Under the pieces are notes generated by a model, which searched no databases, was not told the origin of the DNA, and was given only the letters and a program-made list of their open reading frames with translations. This document shows positions 34,663 to 43,900 of a stretch of DNA of 64,000 nt, piece after piece. Source of the DNA: an uncultured Alphaproteobacteria bacterium (GTDB lineage: Bacteria > Pseudomonadota > Alphaproteobacteria > RF32 > CAG-239); contig CASFQO010000002.1 of assembly GCA_949297145.1 (NCBI GenBank), forward strand, positions 186,001 to 250,000, written 5' to 3'. The translations under genes and the position numbers were made by a program. Numbering within the stretch: the stretch's first letter is position 1; each line of letters begins with the position of its first letter.

Positions 34663-34724
34663 TTGACTAATAGACAAAAATAAGCTATTTTAAGAACCGA
34701 TTAAATAAGTTTATGTCAAATTAA
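34663..34724 (+). promoter_or_regulatory. Promoter and micro-ORF leader of the 34738 gene
   Basis: TTGACT (34663-34668), 17-bp spacer, TATTTT (34686-34691). The frame ATG TCA AAT TAA lies at 34713-34724, and the gene's ATG follows 13 bases later. No SD is present. The layout is the same as for 17941 and 19459 although the genes are unrelated. Confidence 0.5.
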
Positions 34725-34737
34725 AAAATAAATTAGT

Positions 34738-35670
34738 ATGGATAAGAAAAGATTTGAGCGTTCCATGGACGCTGCAGAAGTGATTTATGATGCTCTGTGT
34801 ATTAAGACGAACTGCTTCAATAAGCAAAACAAAGTAGTTCGTGCCGATTATGTGATTGCCATAGACGACGATCCGACCTCAGCCTTTTGGGCAACGTGGC
34901 TGTATTATAAGATATACCAGCAACATGGTTACCATCCGGAAATACTGTGCGTCGGAGGCAAAGGTTTATTGAGTAAACACACGCATGACAAGAGCGAAGC
35001 CGAACTATTGGCTTCGGTTTGTTGCAAATTAGGTGTTCCGGAGGCAGATATAAGTTTAGCAGCTAAAGGCCGTAATACCGGCGAAAATATTCAAGCCGTA
35101 AAGAAAATACTTCCGGCCGGAACAAATGTCATCTGGAGTACGACCAAACGTCAGTCTTTACGTTTGGAGCGTTCGGTTAAACAGCAAGCTCCCGAGCTCA
35201 TCTCCACCTATTATGTGATAGAAGAGAGCCTGCCGGAAGCATCCAAATTGATGAACGGCAAAGGTCTTGTTCAAGATGAGATGATGTTTCATGAACTGGC
35301 AAGCATCTTGCAGCGCTGTATCGCCTACGCCGGAACCTATCAAGCGCCGATTGATGAAATTATCACCATCACGCCGCATATTCGCGAGGCAGACCATTAC
35401 TTGCGCAAGCATTACAAATTGAAATTGATGAACAAAACCGTAAAATTTTTCGGTAAAGAAATCAGCGTTCCGGATAAGAACCTGACCTCAATTTTTCAGT
35501 TTGTGCATTTATTGCGTGAGATAAAACGCAACAAAAAGAAAATGCGTATCAGTTTAGAGCTGGAAATCATTATGATGCTCCAAACTTTGCGAGAGCAAAA
35601 ACTTTTGAGTGCGGAACAAAGCATCAAATTGTTACAGGCCAGCAAAAAACGTCTGTATCAAAAGTTGTAG
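34738..35670 (+). CDS. Soluble DUF218 (YdcF-like) domain protein
   Basis: A 310-residue protein without membrane segment. The DUF218 pattern is recognisable: ILCVGGKGLLSK, SEAELLASVCCKLGVPEADI, GRNTGENIQAVKKIL and WSTTKRQSLRLER. DUF218 proteins such as ElyC and SanA act on envelope glycan steps but are usually membrane-anchored; this one is not. A helical C-terminus of about 90 residues is extra. There is no SD, only a leader with a micro-ORF. It is a single-gene unit. Confidence 0.65.
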   Translation: MDKKRFERSMDAAEVIYDALCIKTNCFNKQNKVVRADYVIAIDDDPTSAFWATWLYYKIYQQHGYHPEILCVGGKGLLSKHTHDKSEAELLASVCCKLGVPEADISLAAKGRNTGENIQAVKKILPAGTNVIWSTTKRQSLRLERSVKQQAPELISTYYVIEESLPEASKLMNGKGLVQDEMMFHELASILQRCIAYAGTYQAPIDEIITITPHIREADHYLRKHYKLKLMNKTVKFFGKEISVPDKNLTSIFQFVHLLREIKRNKKKMRISLELEIIMMLQTLREQKLLSAEQSIKLLQASKKRLYQKL

Positions 35671-35692
35671 TTTTAAGTTTCTGCAAAACACA

Positions 35693-35725
35693 AAAAAGCC
35701 CGACTTCACAGTCAGGCTTTTTTAT
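35693..35725. terminator. Bidirectional terminator, DUF218 gene and lysS
   Basis: AAAAAAGCCCGACT and AGTCAGGCTTTTTT form a long stem with one mismatch around TCAC; T runs exist on both strands. Confidence 0.9.
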
Positions 35726-35740
35726 TTTAAAAACAATCCA

Positions 35741-37216
35741 TTATTTCGTTTTCTTCAGAGTTGGGAAGAGGATTACATCACGAAGTGTAGCCGCCCCTGT
35801 TAAAAGTTTGGCCAGTCTGTCCATACCCATACCCATACCGGTCGTCGGAACAAAACCATAAGAAAGTGCATCAATAAAGCTTTCGTCAAGCATCTGTGCT
35901 TCATCATCACCATTCTCCCGTTCAGCCATTTGCGCCTTAAAGCGTTCCAACTGCTCCAACGGATTAGAAAGTTCAGAATAAGCGCACCCGAGTTCCATAC
36001 CGAGCAAATATGTATCAAAATGCTCTACCAAACGCGGATTATCGCGGTGGGTTTTAGCCAAAGGAGAAATATCTTTCGGCATATCCGAAACGTGTATCGG
36101 TTCAATCAAAGTCGCTTCAACTTTTTCATCAAAAACTTCTTGAACCACCTTACCCCAGTTAGAACAATGATCAGCATCAACCCCGACAGATTTAGCCAAA
36201 GCTCGAGCATCTTCAACCGTTTCAACACTCAAGAAATCAGCCCCGGTTTCACGCTTAATCAAATCAATAATAGAAACTTTCGGGAATGGCTTAGAAAAGT
36301 CGATTTCATGTCCTTCCAAAACCAATTTATCCGTTCCGAAAACCTTATTAACTACAAAGCGAACCAATTTATAGATTAAATCAGCCATATCATTATAGTC
36401 GCCATAAGCCATATAGGCTTCAAGGCCCGTAAATTCCGGCACATGGTTTTTATCAATACCTTCGTTACGGAAGTTTTTGCCGATTTCAAACACTCTGTCA
36501 ATACCGCCGACAACCAACTTCTTTAAATAAAGTTCCGTAGCCACACGTAGATAGAAATCGTTATCCAAAGCATTATAGTGCGTAATAAAAGGTTTCGCGT
36601 TAGCTCCGCCCATAATCGGGTGGAAAGTAGGTGTTTCCACTTCCAAAAAGTCATTTTGATTAAAGAATTCACGAACTGCTGAAACAATTTTGCATCTTGT
36701 GAGCAAGATTTTTTTAGCATCGTCATTGATAATCAAATCGACATAACGCTTACGATAACGCGTTTCCACGTCGGTTAAGCCGTGGAATTTCTCTGGCAGA
36801 GGTTCCAAAGCCTTCGCAATAATATCAAATTTTTCAGCAGCAACAGAAAGTTCACCGCGCGGTGTTCTGCGAATAAAACCGGAAACGCCGATAATATCGC
36901 CGATATCCAAACATTTCAAAAGTTTAAGATTATTTTCATCCAAATGAGATTTATGGCAAAAGATTTGAATATTACCGGTTTTATCTTTCAAATCAATAAA
37001 CATACCGTCATTACGAACGGCCATAGCACGACCGGCAACAGTTACTCTGTCCTCAGTGTTTTCGCCATTAGCTAAATCTTTATATTTTTCCTGTAACGGC
37101 TGAGCGTAACTATCCGGTTGAAAACGATACGGATAAGGATTATACCCCATATCCTGTAACTTAGCGAGCTTATTTAAGCGGCTCTGTCTTTGTTCACTAA
37201 CTTCTTCTGTCATCAT
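35741..37216 (-). CDS. lysS: Lysine--tRNA ligase (class II)
   Basis: Class II LysRS: OB-fold anticodon domain first (DRVTVAGRAMAVRNDGMFIDLKD), then motif 1, motif 2 (FEIGKNFRNEGIDKNHVPEFTGLEAYMAY) and motif 3 (GMGMGMDRLAKLLTG). About 491 residues from the ATG at 37216 or the adjacent one at 37213; the frame extends a little further, but the N-terminal EQRQSRLNKLAKLQDMGYNPYP is the normal family beginning. A clear SD is missing. Many alphaproteobacteria have class I LysRS, so the class II form is worth noting. Confidence 0.95.
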   Translation of the reverse strand: MMTEEVSEQRQSRLNKLAKLQDMGYNPYPYRFQPDSYAQPLQEKYKDLANGENTEDRVTVAGRAMAVRNDGMFIDLKDKTGNIQIFCHKSHLDENNLKLLKCLDIGDIIGVSGFIRRTPRGELSVAAEKFDIIAKALEPLPEKFHGLTDVETRYRKRYVDLIINDDAKKILLTRCKIVSAVREFFNQNDFLEVETPTFHPIMGGANAKPFITHYNALDNDFYLRVATELYLKKLVVGGIDRVFEIGKNFRNEGIDKNHVPEFTGLEAYMAYGDYNDMADLIYKLVRFVVNKVFGTDKLVLEGHEIDFSKPFPKVSIIDLIKRETGADFLSVETVEDARALAKSVGVDADHCSNWGKVVQEVFDEKVEATLIEPIHVSDMPKDISPLAKTHRDNPRLVEHFDTYLLGMELGCAYSELSNPLEQLERFKAQMAERENGDDEAQMLDESFIDALSYGFVPTTGMGMGMDRLAKLLTGAATLRDVILFPTLKKTK

Positions 37217-37313
37217 AAAACCCATTTGAAAAATTATCAACCAACACTGTAATCAGTGTCAAAATTCGTCTTTTTATATCACGGTAGAGAAATTTTGCAA
37301 GCAAAAAAGTGGA

Positions 37314-37931
37314 TTAACGGAATTTCCAGACCACCGAACACTCCTCTTTAGGGCAATTACAAATGCTCTGCAACTTATCTATTGCCACATAAGGAGCTTC
37401 GTTAGCCTTAAAGATATTTCTGGACTTAATTTCTGCCTGAGGTGTATTGGGATAAATATCATCAAGAACCCCCGAAGGTGTCGGAACACTATATCCGCCA
37501 ACAGCAATGAGATTCGTCATATCTGTACTGTCCCAATTCATTCGGACTAATTCCACGCATGCATAGTTACTCAAACCTTGAAAAGATATTTCAAAAGATT
37601 TTTTATCATTAAATTGAGCCAACGAAGAATAAAAGAAGTCCACCCCTCCCATATAGGCATTGGTAGCCTCCTTAAAACCTTTTCGAAACATTTCCTTGGG
37701 AATGAGTTTAAAATCAACAGCCTGTTTATAATTAAATTCTCCGTAATCACGTTGACCTTGAAAATACATCTGAATATTTCTGGAAAGTGTCTCAATTTCT
37801 TCAATACAACTGTTCGTTTTAAGTTTCTCAACAGATAATTTATAACTGCGAAGTCCCAAGTATCCCAACATAATGAAGGCCAGCCACCCTCCGACTTGAA
37901 AAATAGCTCTTACCTTTTGTTTTTGCTCCAT
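37314..37931 (-). CDS. PilS-like type IVb pilin or pseudopilin
   Basis: A 205-residue protein. One N-terminal hydrophobic helix (about 12-30, ending GYLGLRSYKL) is followed by a helical stalk with EIETLSRNIQMYFQGQRDYGEFNYKQAV, which resembles the N-terminal stalk of R64-type PilS pilins. The classic Gly/Glu prepilin-peptidase site is not clear. Several Cys near the C-terminus (CNCPKEEC) could form disulfides. The ATG at 37931 is chosen because AAGG lies 8 bases before it. It is separated from the PilM/PilV-like pair only by malQ. Confidence 0.5.
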   Translation of the reverse strand: MEQKQKVRAIFQVGGWLAFIMLGYLGLRSYKLSVEKLKTNSCIEEIETLSRNIQMYFQGQRDYGEFNYKQAVDFKLIPKEMFRKGFKEATNAYMGGVDFFYSSLAQFNDKKSFEISFQGLSNYACVELVRMNWDSTDMTNLIAVGGYSVPTPSGVLDDIYPNTPQAEIKSRNIFKANEAPYVAIDKLQSICNCPKEECSVVWKFR

Positions 37932-38065
37932 GGGGACGACCTTCAGAAAATGAAATACGAACATATATATGCTAAAACATCTTTTAGTACCATGTCATTA
38001 AAATAGAGTTAATTTTCCCCAAAAAGTTAATTTTTTCCAAAAGAAGAAAGATATTATTCACCAAT

Positions 38066-38095
38066 AAAAAAGAGAGGACGACTAACACCCTCTCC
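38066..38095 (-). terminator. malQ terminator
   Basis: On the minus strand GGAGAGG pairs with CCTCTC (38095-38072), followed by a run of six T. Confidence 0.75.
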
Positions 38096-38118
38096 TAATC
38101 TTGAGCTAAAAAGAATAA

Positions 38119-40701
38119 TTACATTCCGTGAGCTTTTTTGTGATTAATCCACGCTTGTACCATATGATCATAGCGAGTTTTATTCGCCTCAAAACGGTTA
38201 CTCAAACGTGTTTTATAGGCTTGGCTATATCGATTCTGCAAGAGCTGCTCCATCCGATATTCTTCTTTATGTTTAATAATATCATGGATACGCTTAAACT
38301 TGTCAAAATCAATGGTAGAAGCGTTATTATTGCCTAAGCGTTCAAATTGATAATAACGACCTTTTCCATTGTTACCGTCCGGACGATATTTATTTAAAAT
38401 TTGCGCCACTTCACGGAATATTTCAACATCTTCAATATGTTCAACCGGAATATGCATTTTCTTACGCCAGTTCGGATAAGCGATATTGCCATAAACAAAT
38501 TGCAAAGGTTTCTGTTGAGACCATTCAAGTTCAGAAACACCTGGAATATTGCCCATTTCTCTTTGTCCGAAGATATCAGAGAACGGCATCAACATAATAG
38601 CGGAGTTTGAACGAGCCAAGAATGTCGTCACCGCCTGAACATATTTATCCGGAATATTATTGGCATCTTGTCTCGGATGTTCCACAGCTTTACCGCCGAC
38701 TTCCTTCCAAATTCCATAATGTTCCAAAATCCAGTTTAAGCCCTCACGTTGAGAGGCATATTGCTCAAATGTATCGTCCGCCTGTTTGTCAGAAAGAATA
38801 CCCAACAATTTCTGTTGCCAAACATGTTGTACGTTCCATTGGCTGTTTAAGGGTGGTGTGTCGTGCGTAGACGGCGAGCAAACCGACATTTGTGGATATT
38901 CGTCCGGATGCTTCATCGAGCTATACATATCATTATGACGTTCAAACGGTAATACTTTATAAGAAAGAATACCAAAATCTTCCATACCGCGCTTAATTTC
39001 GTCAGTCGCATTACCTAAGTCTTCCCCGATAACCAAAGTCTTATTGCGATGACTTTCAAGAGCAACAATAGCCATCAATTCCTTAACGTTATAATAGATA
39101 TAGTTGCCTGTCTCGGCATTTTCGGGGAAAATATACAAGCGATGCAGTTGTAAAACGTGGTCAATACGCAAACAACCGGCATAACGCATATTAGCTTCAA
39201 TAATCTTACGATAAGGTTCATATCCCTGCTCTTGCAATTTAATCGGATTGTATCCGAGTAAATACCAACGTTGTCCGTTTTTAGACAAGATGTCAGGAGC
39301 AGCACCCGCCGTACCTTTAATATAGTTATCGCGATAATACCAAGATTCATAACCTCTAGGGAGCACCCCTACGGCGTTATCCATATAAAGACCGATTTCC
39401 ATACCGGAGTTCAAACAAGTATCTTTAACATGTTGCAACTGGATTTCGCATTGCCACTGAGTATATTTATAATAGTCAATTTCAGCGCGATGTTGTGCTC
39501 TAAACGCGTTAATTTCCGGAGAATGCGGATCATCGCGATAAGCAGCCGGCCAATCTTGCCAACCGGCGGGCGCTGGGTCCTGCTTAGAGAAAAATTTAGA
39601 AAGAGCTCTGAAGGTTGCAAACATTTCCAAATTATCCCCCTGATCGGCACAATAAACGCTAAAGCGGTTGCGCGCCTCTTCACTTAAAGGAGAAAAACGA
39701 AATTCATCAAAGCAGCGATGCAAAATATCATCAACCAACTCTTGTGTTGTGGTATAATCGACATAGGTTCTGCGCCGATTAACTTTAATTTTCTCCTGAA
39801 ATTCCGGACTATTGTAATAATCACGAATAGCCTGAGAATTTTTAAATTCATTAACAGCCGTCACATCCAAATAGATGTAGTTAAAGAACATACGGCTGTC
39901 CGGACTATAAGGAGACGCAATTTCAGGTCTGTCATCATGTGCGGCATGAAGTGGATTAACCCCGATAAGCCCTGCCCCATTTTTTCCTAAGATATAACCG
40001 AGCTGAGCCAAATCTCCATAGTTCCCGATACCAAGGTTATTTTCGCTGACTTGTTCATAAAGTTGCACCGGCACACCCCAAGTCTTTTTGCCCTCACGGA
40101 TACCAAATCCGTCATAACATTTTTCAGGCGCAGAAATAAGACTAGTTTTTTGCGTAACTTCCTCACCATTTTGATTAACATATGAAAAGACAACATTATG
40201 ATAGCCGAGCTGCACCTCAAACGGAAACTTAAAGCGATATTTACGATAAGTCACGCCGTTAATTTTTCTTTCCACTTCATTACCGTTGCTTTCCACTCTT
40301 TCCAAATCATCAATAGCCACTTCGCCGCTATAAAATTTTTCAGAATCATCAATAACGATTTCCCCTTTATAATATTTTTTAGGGTCTTCATCTTCATAAA
40401 AATTCCATTTTAGTTTTTTAACGCCGTCAGGCAAAGAAATTTCCATGGAAGGAACTTTATTTTGCCTCAAAATAGGAATATGGTGAACAATATTGATAAA
40501 ATTGGCATTTTTCTTTTCATCAATAATTTTCTCGACAAGACGTATATTTTCAGCCTGTTGTTCAGGGTCTTGAGTATTATAAACAAAGTTCTGATCGAGA
40601 ATATCCATAGCCTTAAGCAATCCGACTTTTTCCTCAATAGTTGCCTGCAACTCAATACCGGAAAGATAAGCCAGATTACTGATACTTTCACAGATATCCA
40701 T
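38119..40701 (-). CDS. malQ: 4-alpha-glucanotransferase (amylomaltase)
   Basis: MalQ (GH77) transfers alpha-1,4-glucan segments between maltodextrins in the cytoplasm. Length 860, with an N-terminal extension of about 200 residues, as in the long (two-domain) amylomaltases. The catalytic residues are D514 in RIDHVLQLH, E560 in GEDLGN and D614 in STHDTPP; the usual RIDHFRGL reads RIDHVLQLH. AAGGA precedes the ATG. It stands alone, with no glycogen or maltose genes beside it. Confidence 0.95.
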   Translation of the reverse strand: MDICESISNLAYLSGIELQATIEEKVGLLKAMDILDQNFVYNTQDPEQQAENIRLVEKIIDEKKNANFINIVHHIPILRQNKVPSMEISLPDGVKKLKWNFYEDEDPKKYYKGEIVIDDSEKFYSGEVAIDDLERVESNGNEVERKINGVTYRKYRFKFPFEVQLGYHNVVFSYVNQNGEEVTQKTSLISAPEKCYDGFGIREGKKTWGVPVQLYEQVSENNLGIGNYGDLAQLGYILGKNGAGLIGVNPLHAAHDDRPEIASPYSPDSRMFFNYIYLDVTAVNEFKNSQAIRDYYNSPEFQEKIKVNRRRTYVDYTTTQELVDDILHRCFDEFRFSPLSEEARNRFSVYCADQGDNLEMFATFRALSKFFSKQDPAPAGWQDWPAAYRDDPHSPEINAFRAQHRAEIDYYKYTQWQCEIQLQHVKDTCLNSGMEIGLYMDNAVGVLPRGYESWYYRDNYIKGTAGAAPDILSKNGQRWYLLGYNPIKLQEQGYEPYRKIIEANMRYAGCLRIDHVLQLHRLYIFPENAETGNYIYYNVKELMAIVALESHRNKTLVIGEDLGNATDEIKRGMEDFGILSYKVLPFERHNDMYSSMKHPDEYPQMSVCSPSTHDTPPLNSQWNVQHVWQQKLLGILSDKQADDTFEQYASQREGLNWILEHYGIWKEVGGKAVEHPRQDANNIPDKYVQAVTTFLARSNSAIMLMPFSDIFGQREMGNIPGVSELEWSQQKPLQFVYGNIAYPNWRKKMHIPVEHIEDVEIFREVAQILNKYRPDGNNGKGRYYQFERLGNNNASTIDFDKFKRIHDIIKHKEEYRMEQLLQNRYSQAYKTRLSNRFEANKTRYDHMVQAWINHKKAHGM

Positions 40702-40912
40702 CTTTATATATCCTTAAACATAAAAGTTATTACATTATGAGCAGAGCATAACGGCGAAAAAAGCGCTTAGCAAAGTCATTTCATAACTTATAAACAGAAA
40801 TTAACACCAAAACGACCTGTAAATTTATTTTTAAAAGCCTTACTGAAATTAAAAACAAATCTCCCTTTTCATATAAGTCCAAAAAACAAAAAGACGAGCT
40901 AAACAGAAGTAT

Positions 40913-40943
40913 AAAAAAAGAGGAAGATTTTTAGTCTTCCTCT
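40913..40943 (-). terminator. Terminator of the PilV-like gene
   Basis: On the minus strand AAGAGGAAGACT pairs with ATCTTCCTCTT, followed by a run of seven T. Confidence 0.85.
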
Positions 40944-40963
40944 TGATATAATTCATAAACCGA

Positions 40964-43900
40964 TTACCACGGATCCGTGTATTTCAAGCTTGGATCGTTC
41001 AAACGATTAATATAATCACGGCTTGAACCATCGGTTTTGCTGTCAATATCGCGATAACTGCCGAGCTGATCAATTTGGTCAACTAAGTTTTCCCAACCAC
41101 CGGATTTGAACTCTGTTCTGTCAAAGTAACAATAAACGGTAGCGTGTCCTTCCAAAGTGTTAGTCGGAACCGGAAACAGATTCCATACAAAGTTACCATT
41201 TTGGAAAGTCGGACTTGGGTTAGTCCCATCATTATAACCATCTTGGTTGTTGTTAGATAAGACTTCGTCATCCAATCCGGCAGCCCCCTCTAAATCGTAA
41301 TAACTTTTATCATAAATAAATCCCATACGAGCTTCCCAACCTTCGCTGTCCGGATTGACAGATGTCTTCAACCAAGTATTTTGTTGGAAATAGAGAGGTT
41401 GAGCCACAGCATAGTTGTTTGTACCGTCATCGCTATAAGTATAAGTACCAATATTTTGATCACCGACAGCTGCTTTTAGAGAGGAATTAGTAGCCAATGT
41501 ATCAGCGCTAGTATACTCAGCCTTCAAACCTAAATACCAACCTTCGGTACGTGATGACACTTGTGCCAAGAAGTCGCCGCTATGTCCTTCATTATATAGA
41601 CCGTTATAAATCATACTGCTAACCTCTTCCATTCCCGGATAAATGATTGAATCATTCAGAGAACCGTGTGTTACTTTAGCAATTTCCTCGGCAGATTTCA
41701 AAATATCAGCCTGTCGTGTAGCCGGATTGACATACCATCTGTTTGTAACACTACCTGAATTATGCATACCACCGATTTTGCTGGCTTGAATAATTTCACC
41801 GGCTTGCCCCATATTAAAGGATATAGGAACAATGGTCGCCATATTTTTATATCCCGGCGGGCAAAGTGCATAAGGGATATGTCCAACATATGGGTCAGCC
41901 CAAGCCACATTAGCAGAAATAGGATTATATCCTTGATCTGTACAGTTTGGACCGCAACTCCAAGAAATTCTATCTTTATGAGATCCTTCCACGAAGTCGT
42001 TAGAAATATTATAAACACCTTTCAAAACGAAATCTGGCAACGCATCACTCAAACGAGCCCCACCACGTGTTGTTAACTTAATATCATGCATAACAGAGGT
42101 ATAAGCAGGGTTAACCATATATTGGTCATACATTGTTCCTCTGTCGGTTTTTCCTGAAATTTCTGGAACAGTTTCATTTGTATTAGAAACAAATCTGTTT
42201 GCTTTAATATAACCAAACCCTTCATCCGCAGCATAAGTAGACGGTGTAGCGCTTGAGTAACTTTGCTCAAGTTCAATAGCACCTTTTCGGATATAGATCG
42301 AAGTATCACGAGTGTCATCAATATCACTTGAGCCTCCGTCTATATCAGACGGGTTAACTTTAAGCATTGCATAATATCCACCGGCATCAGCCCCCCCCGC
42401 AGCATAATTACCATCACTGTCTCTTGCCCAAATTCGAACATATTCCGGATCAATTTCAAACATAGCGTGATCATTATCAGATGTCCCAACCGCATTAGAA
42501 GAGTTAGAAGCTATATGGATAACTTCATTTCCTGTAACATGGAATGAACCGTTAATTTGAACGTTGGCCTCATCTGTTTTGCTCTCCGGTTCAGCATTTG
42601 GAGCCACCTTGAAGCGAACTTCGCTTGAATCATCTTCTACTTGAAAATCAACCCAACGTGTTCTGATTTTCTCGGCATCTGCATAGAATTGAGCGCCTTC
42701 ATCTTCATCAGTGGAGCTGACATCCTTAGTTTTAATCGTAAAAGTACCCGTCTTTGCATCAATTCTATTTGTATAAGAAGAAGACCAATTACCGCCAAAT
42801 CTCATGGCCTCACGTTGAATGTCAACCACACTGGAGACTTTATCGTCTAAAGTATAGAGGTTAACCAACGTTGAGCCGACAACATTGGCCGAACCATCAC
42901 CACCGACTGTATCAGCCATAAAGTAGTTTTTAAGAGCGCCCGTTGCCGGATCCCCTGCTCCGATTCTTGAGCTTCCGTCTTCAAAAGCAGCCCAAGCACC
43001 GTCGGTATCGTTAATTAAGACTTTTGTTGAATCCGCTAAAAACATCAAGTCATTTTTACCGGTATTCATTTCACCGCGTTTATCATTTGTGCCACCCTTA
43101 GACATATTACGAATAACAACCATGTCCTCATAAGCGTTCAACCAAGCTGTTTGCGGCGCACTGACAAATTGTGAATAAGATTCAAATCCGGCGTGAAGTT
43201 CTTGCATACCGGCTTGTTTCAACCATGCTTTACGAGCCCATAACAATTCATCAACCCAAGCCGAGCCGGCAATACCCAAGGTAAATTCGTCACGAGAATA
43301 GTGTCCGTCATTTGAAGCTGTCGAACTCATATTTTTATTACCCATATAAGTTCTGCCCAAAATATCCGTGTATCTTGAAGCAACAGTAGTCAAATGCTCT
43401 AACTTCGTACCAGCCAAGTCAGCATATTCATTTTTAATAGCCGTCGTTGTCGGTTGAAAAGCAACCGGACCGGCCTCAGTACCTGTATAACCATCTTCGC
43501 TATAAACGCGAATACCGCCGCCTCGTAAAGAAACTTTATCCGTATCGGCATAAATCATATGGTTAGTATTGTAGGCAGTACCGATAGCGCCTGTATCACT
43601 GATATCATGTCCAACCGTAAAGATACGAGAGTCGACACCTGCACTGTTAACATTAGCCAACAAGTGAACACGAGCACTGCTGTCAAATCCTTGAGCCATC
43701 AACCAACCCCCATCATGACCGGCATAAAGATTACCGCCCATATCGTTAATATAGGTCAGCATATTTGTAGAAGCGGATGAACCACCGTTAATATAAACAG
43801 TGCCGCCCTGACGGTTAATTTCGGTAATGGACGAAGCCGAATTTTGGTTAATATGAACCTCATTGGTATTACCGTTTCTGAAGGCTTGAATAAGAGCCCC

